Assembly (NCBI GenBank): GCA_045661225.1
Contig: JAZRFF010000009.1
Location: 62,001 to 126,000 of the forward strand
DNA length: 64,000 nt
Reading direction: 5' to 3'
Origin: HGM04593 sp045661225
Lineage (GTDB): Bacteria; Bacteroidota; Bacteroidia; Bacteroidales; Bacteroidaceae
The notes beneath the pieces were generated by a model. That model saw only the letters and a program-made list of their open reading frames with translations. It searched no databases and was not told the DNA's origin. A program made the position numbers and the translations under genes. Numbering within the stretch: the first letter of the stretch is position 1; every line of letters starts with the position of its first letter. Positions 9,255 through 19,157 of the stretch are shown piece after piece.

Positions 9255-9365
9255 TTTATAAAGCCTTGAAACCGGCAATGTGGCAGGGTGGGCAAATGTG
9301 AAACGCCCCTATGCGGTTGTTGAAAATAGACCTTTGAGAGGATTGTTCGTGTGGCGAAAAATGCA

Positions 9366-9391
9366 ACAAGCGACGCCCGAGCGTCGCTTGT
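9366..9391 (-). terminator. Terminator of the thioredoxin-like lipoprotein gene
   Basis: Perfect 11-base stem ACAAGCGACGC / GCGTCGCTTGT with loop CCGA. It lies just past the stop codon on the minus strand, and a short T-rich stretch (TTGCATTTTT) follows. Confidence 0.8.
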
Positions 9392-9397
9392 CTTTGT

Positions 9398-9844
9398 TTA
9401 TTCGAGTAGTTTCTCTTTTATCAGTTCTTCCAACTCATTTTTGTCCATATATCCGGTGAAAAGCGACGGCGTTCCGTCTGTCGGAATAAAAAGTAATGCC
9501 GGAATTCCGCTTATTCTGAATGTGCTTGCAAGCTCGGGACTGTTGTCGACATTTACCTTGTATATGTATAATTCATCGGCTTTTTCGGTGGCAATTTCGT
9601 CAAGAATGGGGGATAGCCTTCTGCAGGGGGCGCACCAGTCGGCATAGAAATCGACAATGGCGGGCTTGTCGCCTGAATACTTCCACTCTTTGTCGTTAAT
9701 GTCGTCGATTTTTTTGCAGAAATCTTCTGTGGATATGTAAATGGGACCGGCGTTGTCGTTAGTGACGTTCTCGCTCTTTTTGCTGCCACAAGAGAGTATA
9801 GTTGCAATGTACAATGTTAAAAACAGAATTTTCTTCATAATCAT
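9398..9844 (-). CDS. Thioredoxin-fold lipoprotein
   Basis: 148 residues. A lipoprotein signal ends at ILSCGS (Cys19), so the protein is probably anchored in the periplasm. The thioredoxin domain has the redox motif DWCAPCRR (CAPC at 71-74) and a cis-proline segment GIPALLF. It probably reduces or forms disulfides in exported proteins. A minus-strand TATATTTG box at 9868-9875 is a likely promoter, and the gene is monocistronic. MIMKK allows two starts two codons apart; the first is used here. Confidence 0.9.
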   Translation of the reverse strand: MIMKKILFLTLYIATILSCGSKKSENVTNDNAGPIYISTEDFCKKIDDINDKEWKYSGDKPAIVDFYADWCAPCRRLSPILDEIATEKADELYIYKVNVDNSPELASTFRISGIPALLFIPTDGTPSLFTGYMDKNELEELIKEKLLE

Positions 9845-9867
9845 AAGCGTTTTTATTGTTCTTTTTG

Positions 9868-9875
9868 CAAATATA
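9868..9875 (-). promoter_or_regulatory. Promoter -7 box for the thioredoxin-like lipoprotein
   Basis: The minus strand reads TATATTTG, an exact TAnnTTTG match 24 bases before the start codon. No -33 TTTG is visible. Confidence 0.5.
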
Positions 9876-9977
9876 GAATATCCTTTGAGTTATCCTTGTT
9901 TTACCTATATTTTTTAAGATAAAATAAGAATTTGGTCCTTAATTAACTTTGGGATTGTTACTTTTTGTAAGTGTTTT

Positions 9978-10008
9978 TTTGGAAATACAATACAAAATGT
10001 TATTTTTG
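9978..10008 (+). promoter_or_regulatory. Promoter of the TlpA-like gene
   Basis: TTTG (9978-9981) and TATTTTTG (10001-10008) are 19 bases apart, a strong Bacteroidota promoter. Because transcription would begin near 10015, it rules out the upstream in-frame GTG at 9971 as the start of the next gene. Confidence 0.75.
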
Positions 10009-10036
10009 TGCCGTAAAGCTAAATTTGAAATTGATT

Positions 10037-11374
10037 ATGAAAAGGTATATTTCTGTTTTTGTGGCAGTTTTGTTTGTGGTGTTTGTGGCGCAGGCCCAGC
10101 GTGTGCGTTTTAATATTGCCTTTACACCGTCTGCTACAAGCGATATGAAGGTTTATGCGCAACCTCTGAATGCCGAGAGTGACGGAAATTCTGTTCCATT
10201 GCGTTTTAAGGACGGCGCTTTTGTTGGCGGAGTTCCTGTGTCGGATACCGGTTTTTATAATATTGTAGTAGTTCAGGACGGTATGCAGTTTATAAATCCT
10301 GTGTATGCTACTGATGCCAAAAACATCTCGCTCGACGCAGTAATCGAGGGTAAGTCGATGGTTTTTACCGACACTCCCGACAATAGGGCGTTGTCGGCTG
10401 TGAACGAGAAACTGATTGCGCTTGACCGTCGTCTGTGGCTTGAACGTGGGCTGGATAGCGAGGCTCTTAAAAGTGTAATCCAGGGCTATGGCAAGACTGT
10501 TGAGTCTGTTGTTTCGACAGAAGGGCTTGCCGATGCTGTTTGCGAATATATTAAAGTTTGGGCGTATACACGCGCGCATAATGCCTATAATTCAATACCT
10601 CGTGCGCAGGAGATTGATGCTGCGGCAGTGCCTTTTGCAAAATACGACGTGTTGCCTCAGCCCGGTGCTGTTCTTGATAATAAGTATGCTTCACTGTTTG
10701 TGGCGGCGTTTCTGATTATTGGCGAATCAATCTCGGACAACAATGGCTTGATTGATAAATTGGGTGACTTGTATGTTAAATATAATGACGAGGCTGTGCG
10801 CCGAAAAGTTTCCGCTTCTTTAATGAGCCGCTTTATATCGGATTATGACTACTCAAGAGACTTTGACGGTGGTCTTGCTATAGTGAAAGAGGCTGTTGAA
10901 AAATATGGCGTCTCGCAAAAGTATGTTGAAACCTATCTCAAACATAAATCGGCGGTAGTTGGCTCACCGCTGCCCGCCGACATTGTTCTTGTTGATGCCA
11001 AAGGCAATAGAGTGAGTCTTGACGCTTACAAGGGCAAATATCTTTATATCGACCTGTGGGCTTCGTGGTGTGGCCCTTGCTGCAGAGAGGTGCCTTATCT
11101 TAAAGCCCTTGAAAAAGAATTGAAGAATAAGGACGTTGTCTTTGTGTCGGTTTCATCAGATACCGACGAGGCTGCCTGGAAGAACAAAATGACAGAATTG
11201 GATATGCACGGTATTCAATTGCTTGACAAAGACAACACTCTTGGTACAGCGCTCAACGTGCGTGGAATTCCATTCTTTGTAATCTATGACAAGGAGGGCA
11301 AGCTGCATACATACGGCGCGATGCGTCCAAGCAGGGGTGCGGAACTACGCAACTTCCTCGAAGAACTGAAGTGA
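10037..11374 (+). CDS. TlpA-like thiol-disulfide oxidoreductase with N-terminal extension
   Basis: 445 residues from the start chosen here, MKRYISVFVAVLF, which begins a clear signal peptide ending VAQAQ. The C-terminal third is a TlpA/ResA-type thioredoxin domain: GSPLPADIVLVD entry strand, LWASWCGPCC (WCGPC at 344-348, with an extra Cys after it) and the cis-proline segment RGIPFFVIYD. The first 300 residues resemble the beta-rich plus helical N-terminal regions that precede TlpA domains in Bacteroidetes, but I cannot name them with certainty. It is periplasmic by inference. Such proteins are often encoded near SusC/D-DUF4843 loci, as here. Confidence 0.88.
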   Translation: MKRYISVFVAVLFVVFVAQAQRVRFNIAFTPSATSDMKVYAQPLNAESDGNSVPLRFKDGAFVGGVPVSDTGFYNIVVVQDGMQFINPVYATDAKNISLDAVIEGKSMVFTDTPDNRALSAVNEKLIALDRRLWLERGLDSEALKSVIQGYGKTVESVVSTEGLADAVCEYIKVWAYTRAHNAYNSIPRAQEIDAAAVPFAKYDVLPQPGAVLDNKYASLFVAAFLIIGESISDNNGLIDKLGDLYVKYNDEAVRRKVSASLMSRFISDYDYSRDFDGGLAIVKEAVEKYGVSQKYVETYLKHKSAVVGSPLPADIVLVDAKGNRVSLDAYKGKYLYIDLWASWCGPCCREVPYLKALEKELKNKDVVFVSVSSDTDEAAWKNKMTELDMHGIQLLDKDNTLGTALNVRGIPFFVIYDKEGKLHTYGAMRPSRGAELRNFLEELK

Positions 11375-11457
11375 TGTACGACAGGCGCTTGAATGTTAAA
11401 TTCTTCTTTATAACGTAATTAGTTTGCGCTTTTCTTCGTCTTTTATTGTAAAATAAT

Positions 11458-11465
11458 TATTTTTG
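11458..11465 (+). promoter_or_regulatory. Promoter -7 box of the four-module secreted protein
   Basis: TATTTTTG fits TAnnTTTG exactly. Immediately after it lies a hairpin (ACCCTCT ... AGAGGGT, about 11468-11490) that would form at the very 5' end of the transcript. Confidence 0.55.
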
Positions 11466-11538
11466 CCACCCTCTGTGAAAATAGAGGGTAAAAAATGTAT
11501 ATAGTGTTAATTAAATTTTATAAAAAATCAAACAAAGA

Positions 11539-13569
11539 ATGTTTATGAAAAAGAATTATTTCTTTTTAGTATCGCTTATGCTTTTTATGGCTGTACAAGC
11601 CAAGGCACAGGTGACTTCAATCTCAGACCTCTTTGGTGATTATAAGTTCACCGCAGATGTTGAGTTTACAGCCGAGGGTGAGGCTTACAAGGATAAGTTC
11701 CTCGCAGAGTGTGATGCGACAATCAGTATGGGTACAACCTATATGGCGAAGATTATAGGTTTTGCCGGCTCGCAGACAGAGCAGAATATTACAGACTTTA
11801 GCGCAGAACAGGAGAAAGTTAAGATTACTAATCCAAACAACCCGCAACTTTTTAATGGTGTGTACTTTGCAAATGTCAATGGAGATAATCCTTATGGTGT
11901 GTTCGACAATGGCGAATGGGTGTTGGAGAGTATGCCCGTTTGGTATTATACCTATAACCCCGAGACAAAGGAAATTTCAATCCCTGACTTTACAATAATT
12001 ACCCTTGCTAATGCAGGAATGGATTTGAAGGGTACAATCCTTGCAAAGTACACAAATGTAAAGATGACTCTTGTCAAGAGTGCTGAAATTGAGGTAGCCA
12101 ACATTGAGGGTGACTGGAATTTTGCTGCAGGCAAGGGTACTTACAGCACAATGGAGGGCTCGGTAATTCCCACAGAATTTGCCGTAAACCTTGCAAAGAC
12201 CGGCGATGACAACAGAAACTACAACGCTACTGTTGCTATCGAGGGCTACGAGGCTTTGACCTTCCCCGCGACATTCGACGGACAGATGCTTGAGCTTGCT
12301 TATGATAATACTTATCTTGACGAGGCTAACGGTATTCGTGTTGCTCCAATGTATGGTTCTGAAACAAGCGGCATAATCTCTTTCAAGGTGGGCAGCAGCA
12401 ACGATGTGTTTACTCTCTATGATGGATTCGCTTTTGCAAGCGATGTGATGGGTAAGGCTTCCGATGAGGTTACTGATTCGCTCTTTGTGAATGGAATGCT
12501 CCATCAGTGGTATATGGACGGTTCTATGCGTCGTCCGACAGAGGCCCCCGAGTTTACTTGGGACGGTACCTATAAAGTTACCGGTGAGTTCGAGGCTTAT
12601 GAGAATGTTGCTATTGAGCTTTTGAATAACTTTGAAATGACCGTTGAATACCACAATGATTGGCAAATGTATCTGGTAACAGAATTTATGGGTTGTGACC
12701 TTGTGAGTTTGAATTATGGCGGTCTTGAGTTTGTTCCTGCGGCCGACGGCAAGAGTGCCGAGATTGTATTGTCGTCTTATGGTGGTCCTGTATATCTCTA
12801 TAATAACGGTGATGGTACTTACTTGCAGCTTGCCGATGAGAATGCAACTGCCGGCACTATGACATTGACACTCAAAGAGGACGGTACAATTGACGCCGGT
12901 TCATTCTTTATTTGTGTGTACGACGATGCTTCGGGAACTAGCAATCCTGTTGTGTTCTATGAGGGTGTGACAGCCGAGAAAGTTGTCGAGGAGGTTGCTC
13001 CCGCATTTGACCTTGCCGGTGAGTATGTGTTGACAGCCAGCGCTGATGTTTACTATGCCGGCGAAGGTGTAGACTTCCCCACAGAGTTCAACTTTACAAT
13101 TGAGTACTTCGACCTCTCTGATTATGGTATGGATAGCTACTATGGCGTGACAAAGTTTATGGGTCGCGACATTGCCTATTCTCCAATAGAGGTAACTGTA
13201 GTCGAGGCCGGTAAGTCGTATGAACTTAAGGCGGGTGATTTGTGTGGTGCGATAGAGGCCGGTAAACTTTACTACAAGCTCTATGATATGAACGCAACAG
13301 ACAGCTCTATCGAGATGACTGTAAACGAGGACGGAACAATCGGTATTGCAAACTTCTTTATCAAGGTTCTTGATTATAATGCAGGTACCGAGACTGCCGG
13401 TGCATACTATAAGAATGTAACCCTTACACGCGGTACAACCGGTATCGACAATGTGGAAGTTGACAATGCTGTGGTTGAAGGAATCTTTGATATTCAGGGT
13501 CGCCGAATCAATGAGATTCAGGCTCCCGGTCTTTACATCATCAATGGCAAAAAAGTTCTTGTAAAGTAA
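11539..13569 (+). CDS. Secreted protein with four related beta-rich modules and a T9SS-like C-terminus
   Basis: 676 residues; I do not recognise a named family. Signal peptide at 1-24 (ends AKAQ). The body appears to be four divergent copies of one module of about 140-155 residues. They begin GDYKFTADVEF (33), GDWNFAAGKG (191), GTYKVTGEFEA (343) and GEYVLTASADV (494). The last two share clear landmarks: F..TVEY/F..TIEY, then TEFMG.D/TKFMG.D, then a LKEDGTID/VNEDGTIG strand. The C-terminus (IFDIQGRRI..APGLYIINGKKVLVK) is a T9SS type A-like sorting tail, so it is probably exported to the surface. It stands alone with a promoter and terminator of its own, just upstream of the SusCD operon. Role unknown. 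Confidence 0.85.
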   Translation: MFMKKNYFFLVSLMLFMAVQAKAQVTSISDLFGDYKFTADVEFTAEGEAYKDKFLAECDATISMGTTYMAKIIGFAGSQTEQNITDFSAEQEKVKITNPNNPQLFNGVYFANVNGDNPYGVFDNGEWVLESMPVWYYTYNPETKEISIPDFTIITLANAGMDLKGTILAKYTNVKMTLVKSAEIEVANIEGDWNFAAGKGTYSTMEGSVIPTEFAVNLAKTGDDNRNYNATVAIEGYEALTFPATFDGQMLELAYDNTYLDEANGIRVAPMYGSETSGIISFKVGSSNDVFTLYDGFAFASDVMGKASDEVTDSLFVNGMLHQWYMDGSMRRPTEAPEFTWDGTYKVTGEFEAYENVAIELLNNFEMTVEYHNDWQMYLVTEFMGCDLVSLNYGGLEFVPAADGKSAEIVLSSYGGPVYLYNNGDGTYLQLADENATAGTMTLTLKEDGTIDAGSFFICVYDDASGTSNPVVFYEGVTAEKVVEEVAPAFDLAGEYVLTASADVYYAGEGVDFPTEFNFTIEYFDLSDYGMDSYYGVTKFMGRDIAYSPIEVTVVEAGKSYELKAGDLCGAIEAGKLYYKLYDMNATDSSIEMTVNEDGTIGIANFFIKVLDYNAGTETAGAYYKNVTLTRGTTGIDNVEVDNAVVEGIFDIQGRRINEIQAPGLYIINGKKVLVK

Positions 13570-13625
13570 ATGTAATTTATTAAGTATAGTAATATATAGT
13601 TAATATTACTATTAACATATGATAA

Positions 13626-13660
13626 AGTCTTCCCGACGTTTGTCGGGGAGACTTTTTTTT
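13626..13660 (+). terminator. Terminator of the four-module protein gene
   Basis: Stem AGTCTTCCCGAC (13626-13637) pairs with GTCGGGGAGACT (13642-13653) around loop GTTT and is followed by a T run. The following 130 bases to the SusC start hold no gene. Confidence 0.9.
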
Positions 13661-13789
13661 GTAATTTTGTAACCCGTTTTTGTAATATGGCTCATTTCGC
13701 GAAAATCAGTTGGAATTTGTGATTGATATTACATTTTTTTGATAGGGGATTTTAATTCTATGGAAATAATAATTTTATACAGTACGATA

Positions 13790-16700
13790 ATGAGGATTTT
13801 TAGACAGAGATTTACTGTTGCTTGCAGAGTTGCGGTCGCATTGCTGCTGCTCTCTGTTCCGCAGGTTGCTGCCTTTGCCGGTGAGACTATGTTGTTGTCG
13901 CAGCCCGACGAGAGTAAGGTTGCGGCCGGAGTTGTCATCGACAAGGCTACCGGCGAGCCTGTGATTGGTGCGAACATTGCAGTTTGGTCGGGCGGAAAAC
14001 TGCTCACCGGTACAACTACTGGGCTTGACGGAGAGTTTCGTATAATATCTCCGCAGAAAAATTTTGAACTTCAAATATCTTTTATCGGTTATCAGAGTGT
14101 GACAATCCTCTCGACCGACAAGAATATTGAAAATTTGCACATTGTTCTTTCCGAGGACGCAAACGTTCTTAGCGACGTCGTTGTCACGGGCTTTGTATCA
14201 AAGAATAAAGAGACCTTTACCGGTTCTGTAACCGAGGTTTCGGGTCTTGAACTCAAGCAGGTGTCGGGAACCAATCTCATTAGTGCAATTTCGGCACTTA
14301 CACCGGGTATGGCAATGGTGCAGAACACCAGCCAAGGCTCTAACCCCAATCACACTCCCGAACTTGTGCTTCGCGGTATGAGCTCTTTCTCGAATAGCGG
14401 ACAGCAGGTTAATCAGCCAACCATCATTCTCGATGGAACCGAAATTACTATGCAGGACCTGTACGACCTCGATATAAACGAAATAGAAAAGATAACCGTG
14501 CTTAAGGACGCTTCGGCAACGGCGCTATATGGTTCAAAGGCCGCAAACGGTGTAATTGTTATTACCCGCAAACCTATCCTTGAGAGCACCTTGCGTGTGC
14601 AGTATAATTTTACGGGAAATTTCCAGATGCCGATGTTGGGCGACTATAATGTGCTCAATGCCAAACAAAAACTCGAATATGAGCGTCTGGCGGGCCTTTA
14701 CGACGCAAAGGGTGCTGTTGACCCCGTTACAAAACTTCCGTTGCAATACGAATATGATGCTCTATACAATGAGCGCTATAAATTGATTGCAGCCGGGCAG
14801 AACAGCGATTGGTTGTCGCAACCGGCTCGAAACGCTTTGTCGCACGACCACTCGTTGCGTGTCTACGGTGGTGCGGCAAACCTGCGTTACGAACTTACAG
14901 GACGTTTCGGCGATACTCGTGGAGTTATGAAGGACGACTACCGCCGTCGCTACAGCCTGGGCTTCAAGCTCGACTACTTTATTGGTAACTCGGTTACAAT
15001 CTCGAACCGTACAACTTATCAGGAAATTGCTGTGAAGAACTCGCCCTATGGCTCGTTTGTGCAGTATGTGCAGATGAATCCGTACGACAAAATCTACAAC
15101 GAGGACGGCTCGCTGAATACCGACCTTGCCTGGGACTTGGATAACCCACTCTACGAAGCTACTCTTGGCAGTTTTTCAAAAAGTGGCGAACGTACACTCT
15201 CCAACAGCACTGATTTCCGTTGGGACATAAACAAAATGTTCCTTGTTACTGGTCACTTCAACGTGTCGAGCGATATGGGTAGCAGCGATATTTTCCTCTC
15301 GCCAAAATCGCGCTCTTTTAAGGACGTTGTCGACCTTAGCAAGAAAGGACAATATACAAAAGGCTCTACGCACGGAATAAGCTACAATGGAAACATTGTT
15401 GGTACGTTCAATAAATTTTTCAAAGACCAGTCGCTTGTGAGCCTTTCGGCCGGTTGGGAAATTAACCACGCCGAAAGTTCTTCGGAAACGACACAGGCCA
15501 TAGGTTTCTTTAACGACCATCTCTCTTACATAGGCAATGCCGCAGGTTATCCGACCGATAGTAAACCCTACGGTTCACAAGCCGAGACAGCCGATGTCGG
15601 TATTTTCACTACTGGAAACTTCTCGTGGCGTAACCGTTATTTTGTGGACGCAACGTGGCGTATGACAGGGTCGTCGCAGTTTGGCGAGAATAATCGCTAC
15701 GGACACTTCTGGTCGGGAGGTCTTGGCTGGAACGTAATGAACGAACCTTTTATGAAAAAAATAAAGGATAAGTTCGACATTTTCAAGGTGCGCGGAAGTA
15801 TGGGTTACACCGGTAAGGTTAGTTTTAGCCCGTTCCAGGCAATGACAATGTATCAGTATCTCAACGACTATGAGTACCGTAACGGCATTGGTGCAATCCC
15901 TGTTACTATAGGTAATGTCGATCTCACTTGGGAGCGTACAATGAACTATAATGTGGGAATTGACTTCAGTATGTTCGACCGTCGTTTGAACTTTGTTGTC
16001 GATGCATACATACGCAACACGACAGACCTTCTTCTCGACAAGGCCAAAGCCCCATCGACCGGTGTTACCACAGCAAAGTCGAACCTCGGAGAGTTGCAGA
16101 ATAAAGGTATAGAATTTCAGATTGACGGCTATATCTTCCGCACAAATGATTTCTACTGGCGTCTTGCGACAACTGGGTATATGAACCGTAATAAAATTAC
16201 CAAAATAGACAAGGCGCTCGAGGAGATAAACAAGGAAAATCAGGAGAATGCATCGTTCTTTCTTACCCCGCTGCCGCAGTATGCCGAGGGTGAGAGTGTT
16301 ACAGCGCTTAAGCTTGTGCGCTCGGCCGGTATCGACCCTGCCACCGGTAAGGAGATATACATAAAGCGCAACGGCGAACGTACATTTGAGTACGACCCGG
16401 CCGACAAGGTGCTCATTGGCGACACCGAACCTTCGTTTACAGGAACATTCAGCACAAATGTATTCTGGAAGGGCTTTAGTGTTTACGCGCTCTTTAATTA
16501 CCGTTTGGGCGCGTGGGTCTATAACACCACTCGCGTAACAAAGGTCGAGGGCTCCGACCCGCGATACAATGCCGACAAGCGCGTGTTTGACGACCGCTGG
16601 AAAAAACCGGGTGACCACGCACTCTATAAGGACATAGCCGATTCGTCGCGTCCCAAGCAGACCGACCGATTCGCCGAGGTCGAGAATACTCTCTCTTTAG

Positions 16701-16879
16701 GCTCGCTTAACATCAGCTACGAGTTTGGCGATGATCTCTGCAAGAAAATGCGTCTGCGTAATTTGCGCCTTGGTGTTAATTTTACCGATATACTCCGCCT
16801 CTCGACGGTGAAGATAGAGCGCGGTACCGACTATCTCTACAGTCAGGGATTTGAATTCTATCTAAATGTTACATTCTAA
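13790..16879 (+). CDS. SusC/RagA-family TonB-linked outer membrane transporter
   Basis: About 1029 residues from MRIFRQRFTVACRVAVALLLL, chosen because it starts a proper signal peptide; an upstream TTG at 13739 and ATG at 13760 are in frame but add an unlikely extension. Next comes a carboxypeptidase-regulatory-like domain (AGVVIDKATGEPVIGANI to about residue 115), then a plug domain with LSDVVVTGF and VLKDASATALYGSKAANGVIVITR, then a 22-strand barrel ending in an aromatic residue (FYLNVTF). SusC proteins import large ligands through the outer membrane using TonB energy. The SusD partner follows 6 bases later. Ligand unknown. Confidence 0.96.
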   Translation: MRIFRQRFTVACRVAVALLLLSVPQVAAFAGETMLLSQPDESKVAAGVVIDKATGEPVIGANIAVWSGGKLLTGTTTGLDGEFRIISPQKNFELQISFIGYQSVTILSTDKNIENLHIVLSEDANVLSDVVVTGFVSKNKETFTGSVTEVSGLELKQVSGTNLISAISALTPGMAMVQNTSQGSNPNHTPELVLRGMSSFSNSGQQVNQPTIILDGTEITMQDLYDLDINEIEKITVLKDASATALYGSKAANGVIVITRKPILESTLRVQYNFTGNFQMPMLGDYNVLNAKQKLEYERLAGLYDAKGAVDPVTKLPLQYEYDALYNERYKLIAAGQNSDWLSQPARNALSHDHSLRVYGGAANLRYELTGRFGDTRGVMKDDYRRRYSLGFKLDYFIGNSVTISNRTTYQEIAVKNSPYGSFVQYVQMNPYDKIYNEDGSLNTDLAWDLDNPLYEATLGSFSKSGERTLSNSTDFRWDINKMFLVTGHFNVSSDMGSSDIFLSPKSRSFKDVVDLSKKGQYTKGSTHGISYNGNIVGTFNKFFKDQSLVSLSAGWEINHAESSSETTQAIGFFNDHLSYIGNAAGYPTDSKPYGSQAETADVGIFTTGNFSWRNRYFVDATWRMTGSSQFGENNRYGHFWSGGLGWNVMNEPFMKKIKDKFDIFKVRGSMGYTGKVSFSPFQAMTMYQYLNDYEYRNGIGAIPVTIGNVDLTWERTMNYNVGIDFSMFDRRLNFVVDAYIRNTTDLLLDKAKAPSTGVTTAKSNLGELQNKGIEFQIDGYIFRTNDFYWRLATTGYMNRNKITKIDKALEEINKENQENASFFLTPLPQYAEGESVTALKLVRSAGIDPATGKEIYIKRNGERTFEYDPADKVLIGDTEPSFTGTFSTNVFWKGFSVYALFNYRLGAWVYNTTRVTKVEGSDPRYNADKRVFDDRWKKPGDHALYKDIADSSRPKQTDRFAEVENTLSLGSLNISYEFGDDLCKKMRLRNLRLGVNFTDILRLSTVKIERGTDYLYSQGFEFYLNVTF

Positions 16880-16885
16880 AAACCG

Positions 16886-18298
16886 ATGACTATGAAGACG
16901 ATGAAATATATAATACTTTGCTTATTCTCGCTTGTTCTTACAACAACATCGTGCGAGGGTTTTCTCGATATTACTCCCGATGGACAGGTGAAACGCGACC
17001 CTATGCTGTCGACTCCCGAGGGAATAGAGGACGCAATGTACGGTGTCTATTCGCAGATGCGCTCAAACGCCCTTTATGGTCAGGAACTGTACTTCTCGGC
17101 TCTGGAGATTCTCTCGCAGACAATGTGGTGCAAGGGCGCCGAGGGTATTACCGCTCTTGGCGAATATGACTGGGAGCACTCGTCGGTGACGAGTATACTC
17201 GAGTCGGTGTGGGTAAGTATGTACAAGAATATTTCCAATGTGAACAGCATTCTTGATGCGCCTCTCGTGGCTGATGCATTGGAGTACCCCTACACCGTTT
17301 ATCGTGGCGAGGCACTGGGTATGCGCGCATTTATGCACTTCGACCTTGTGCGTCTCTTTACCGAGCAGTATACTGTAAACCCCGCTGCGAACGGAATACC
17401 ATACGCAACGGAATTCTCATTGAAGACACCGCCATTCGAGACACTTGAAAAGAACTATGAACATATTCTTGCCGACCTGCTCGAGGCTGAGACATTGCTG
17501 CTTGATGAAGATGAGTATAGCGACGAAAGTACGTTTATGCTCGATCGCCAGATACACTTCAATCTCTATGCCGTACAGGCAACACTCGCACGCGTTTATC
17601 TGACAATGGGCGACAATGTGCAAGCTGCAATATATGCCGGGAAAGTAATAAATGCGAATAAGTACACATTGACCGACAAGACAAACTTGCAGAACGACAT
17701 AAAGGGTGTGCTTTCAGCCAACGAGACCTTGTTCGGTATATATCACCCCGGTTTCTACACTGCTGTAAACGCAAAATTGGAACAGATGACCTCGTTCTAT
17801 TCGCTTGACCTTCGCGGAGACTTTATGTCGCTGTACGAGAAGGACGCGTCGGGCTGGGATTTTCGCACGCAAGCCTATTTCTCGAATGCAAACGACCAGG
17901 ATAAATACCGTTTGAGCAAGTTTACCGATTACTACGAGAAAAATAATATAACCTGTCCGGAAACAGTAATTAAGGGAATAAATCTCATTCGCTTGCCCGA
18001 AATGTATCTCATTGCAGCAGAGGCTCTTCTTGACACCGAATACGATACAGCACTTGAACTCTTCGAGACAGTACGTAGCAACAGAGGCCTTGAACCGCTT
18101 GACGACACAAAGACTCTGACACAGGAAATGATAAATGACGAGCGTTATCGCGAGCTGATAGGCGAGGGACAGACGTATTTCAATATGAAGCGTCAGAATT
18201 TGGATATTCTTTCGCACGACGGCAAGACCACTTATACGCCGGCCGATGGAATATATGCTGCTCCGATACCCGATATTGAGATTGAGAACAGAAACTGA
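16886..18298 (+). CDS. SusD/RagB-family surface lipoprotein
   Basis: 470 residues. The lipoprotein signal ends LTTTSCEGFLDI (Cys23). FLDITPDGQV and the TPR-like helical body with RLPEMYLIAAEALL near residue 370 are family hallmarks. SusD caps the SusC barrel and captures the ligand. It is encoded directly after SusC and ahead of the DUF4843 gene (15 bases), so one operon is clear. Confidence 0.95.
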   Translation: MTMKTMKYIILCLFSLVLTTTSCEGFLDITPDGQVKRDPMLSTPEGIEDAMYGVYSQMRSNALYGQELYFSALEILSQTMWCKGAEGITALGEYDWEHSSVTSILESVWVSMYKNISNVNSILDAPLVADALEYPYTVYRGEALGMRAFMHFDLVRLFTEQYTVNPAANGIPYATEFSLKTPPFETLEKNYEHILADLLEAETLLLDEDEYSDESTFMLDRQIHFNLYAVQATLARVYLTMGDNVQAAIYAGKVINANKYTLTDKTNLQNDIKGVLSANETLFGIYHPGFYTAVNAKLEQMTSFYSLDLRGDFMSLYEKDASGWDFRTQAYFSNANDQDKYRLSKFTDYYEKNNITCPETVIKGINLIRLPEMYLIAAEALLDTEYDTALELFETVRSNRGLEPLDDTKTLTQEMINDERYRELIGEGQTYFNMKRQNLDILSHDGKTTYTPADGIYAAPIPDIEIENRN

Positions 18299-18313
18299 TA
18301 AAAGAGAACTGAT

Positions 18314-19129
18314 ATGATAAATGCTATAAAAAACATTCTGCTGCCGGCTGTGTTGTCTATGACATTGCTCGTGACCTCTTGCAACGATGAGCAGTATATG
18401 CGATTCGACCTCTCGCAAACAGGTATCTATTTTACAAAGGATACGTTGAACTATTCGTTCAGTGTCACCCCGATAGAGATTAAGGAGTATACCTACAATA
18501 TCCCTGTCAGGGTTATGGGCTCGTTGAGCAAGGAAACGCGTCCTGTGGCATATGTGATAAATCCCGATTATACAACAGCCGAGGAGGGAGTACAATTTAC
18601 TATAGGCGAAGCCTGTGTCCTTCCCGATTCAATAAACGGTTATATACCGGTAACGATACACCGCGAGCATCTTGCCGGTTCATACCCCGATTATACACGT
18701 TATGAACTTTGCCTGCAACTGGTGTCGAATGAGTATTTCACTCCGACGCTCGATTCACTCAGCCAGGTACGTGTACTGCGCTTCGACAACTCTATTGAAC
18801 AACCCGATTGGCGCAATGCTTACGGCGAGAAGGTGTGGCAGGAAAAGTATCTCGGAAAATGGCACCCTTATAAATTTATAAAGATGGTTGAGTATTTTGG
18901 TGCTGTGGAGCAGATACTGCCCGAGACATTCAATAATATGGTTGCCGAGTATGGCCGTTACCTTGAGCACATTCCGTTCGGCGACCCTAATAACTATCGT
19001 ACAATATTTGTCAAATATATATATTGGCCAATGTATGAGTTCTTTAACGACCCTGCAAACGAGGAGGCTATAAAGGCAGAATTCCCTGACTTTATCTTTG
19101 ACTTTCCCAATCCATACACTGTTGGCTGA
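18314..19129 (+). CDS. DUF4843-type lipoprotein
   Basis: 271 residues with lipobox LLVTSCNDE (Cys about 23). The order of motifs (QTGIYFTKD, SFSVTP, IPVRVMG, then a C-terminal YGEKVWQEKYLGKW segment) fits DUF4843, a Bacteroidetes lipoprotein family usually encoded after SusC/SusD. Function is unproven; an accessory surface-binding role is inferred from position. It lies 15 bases after susD and 28 bases before the PKD-like gene. Confidence 0.82.
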   Translation: MINAIKNILLPAVLSMTLLVTSCNDEQYMRFDLSQTGIYFTKDTLNYSFSVTPIEIKEYTYNIPVRVMGSLSKETRPVAYVINPDYTTAEEGVQFTIGEACVLPDSINGYIPVTIHREHLAGSYPDYTRYELCLQLVSNEYFTPTLDSLSQVRVLRFDNSIEQPDWRNAYGEKVWQEKYLGKWHPYKFIKMVEYFGAVEQILPETFNNMVAEYGRYLEHIPFGDPNNYRTIFVKYIYWPMYEFFNDPANEEAIKAEFPDFIFDFPNPYTVG

Positions 19130-19157
19130 TAAACTGTTCAATTAAAAAAAAGACGTT

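Noticed and set aside
9971..10036. GTG at 9971 as start of the TlpA-like gene
   Set aside because: The strong promoter at 9978-10008 lies inside this extension and the signal peptide begins at 10037.
15575..16618. 347-codon minus-strand frame inside SusC
   Set aside because: Shadow of the SusC barrel; no recognisable domain.
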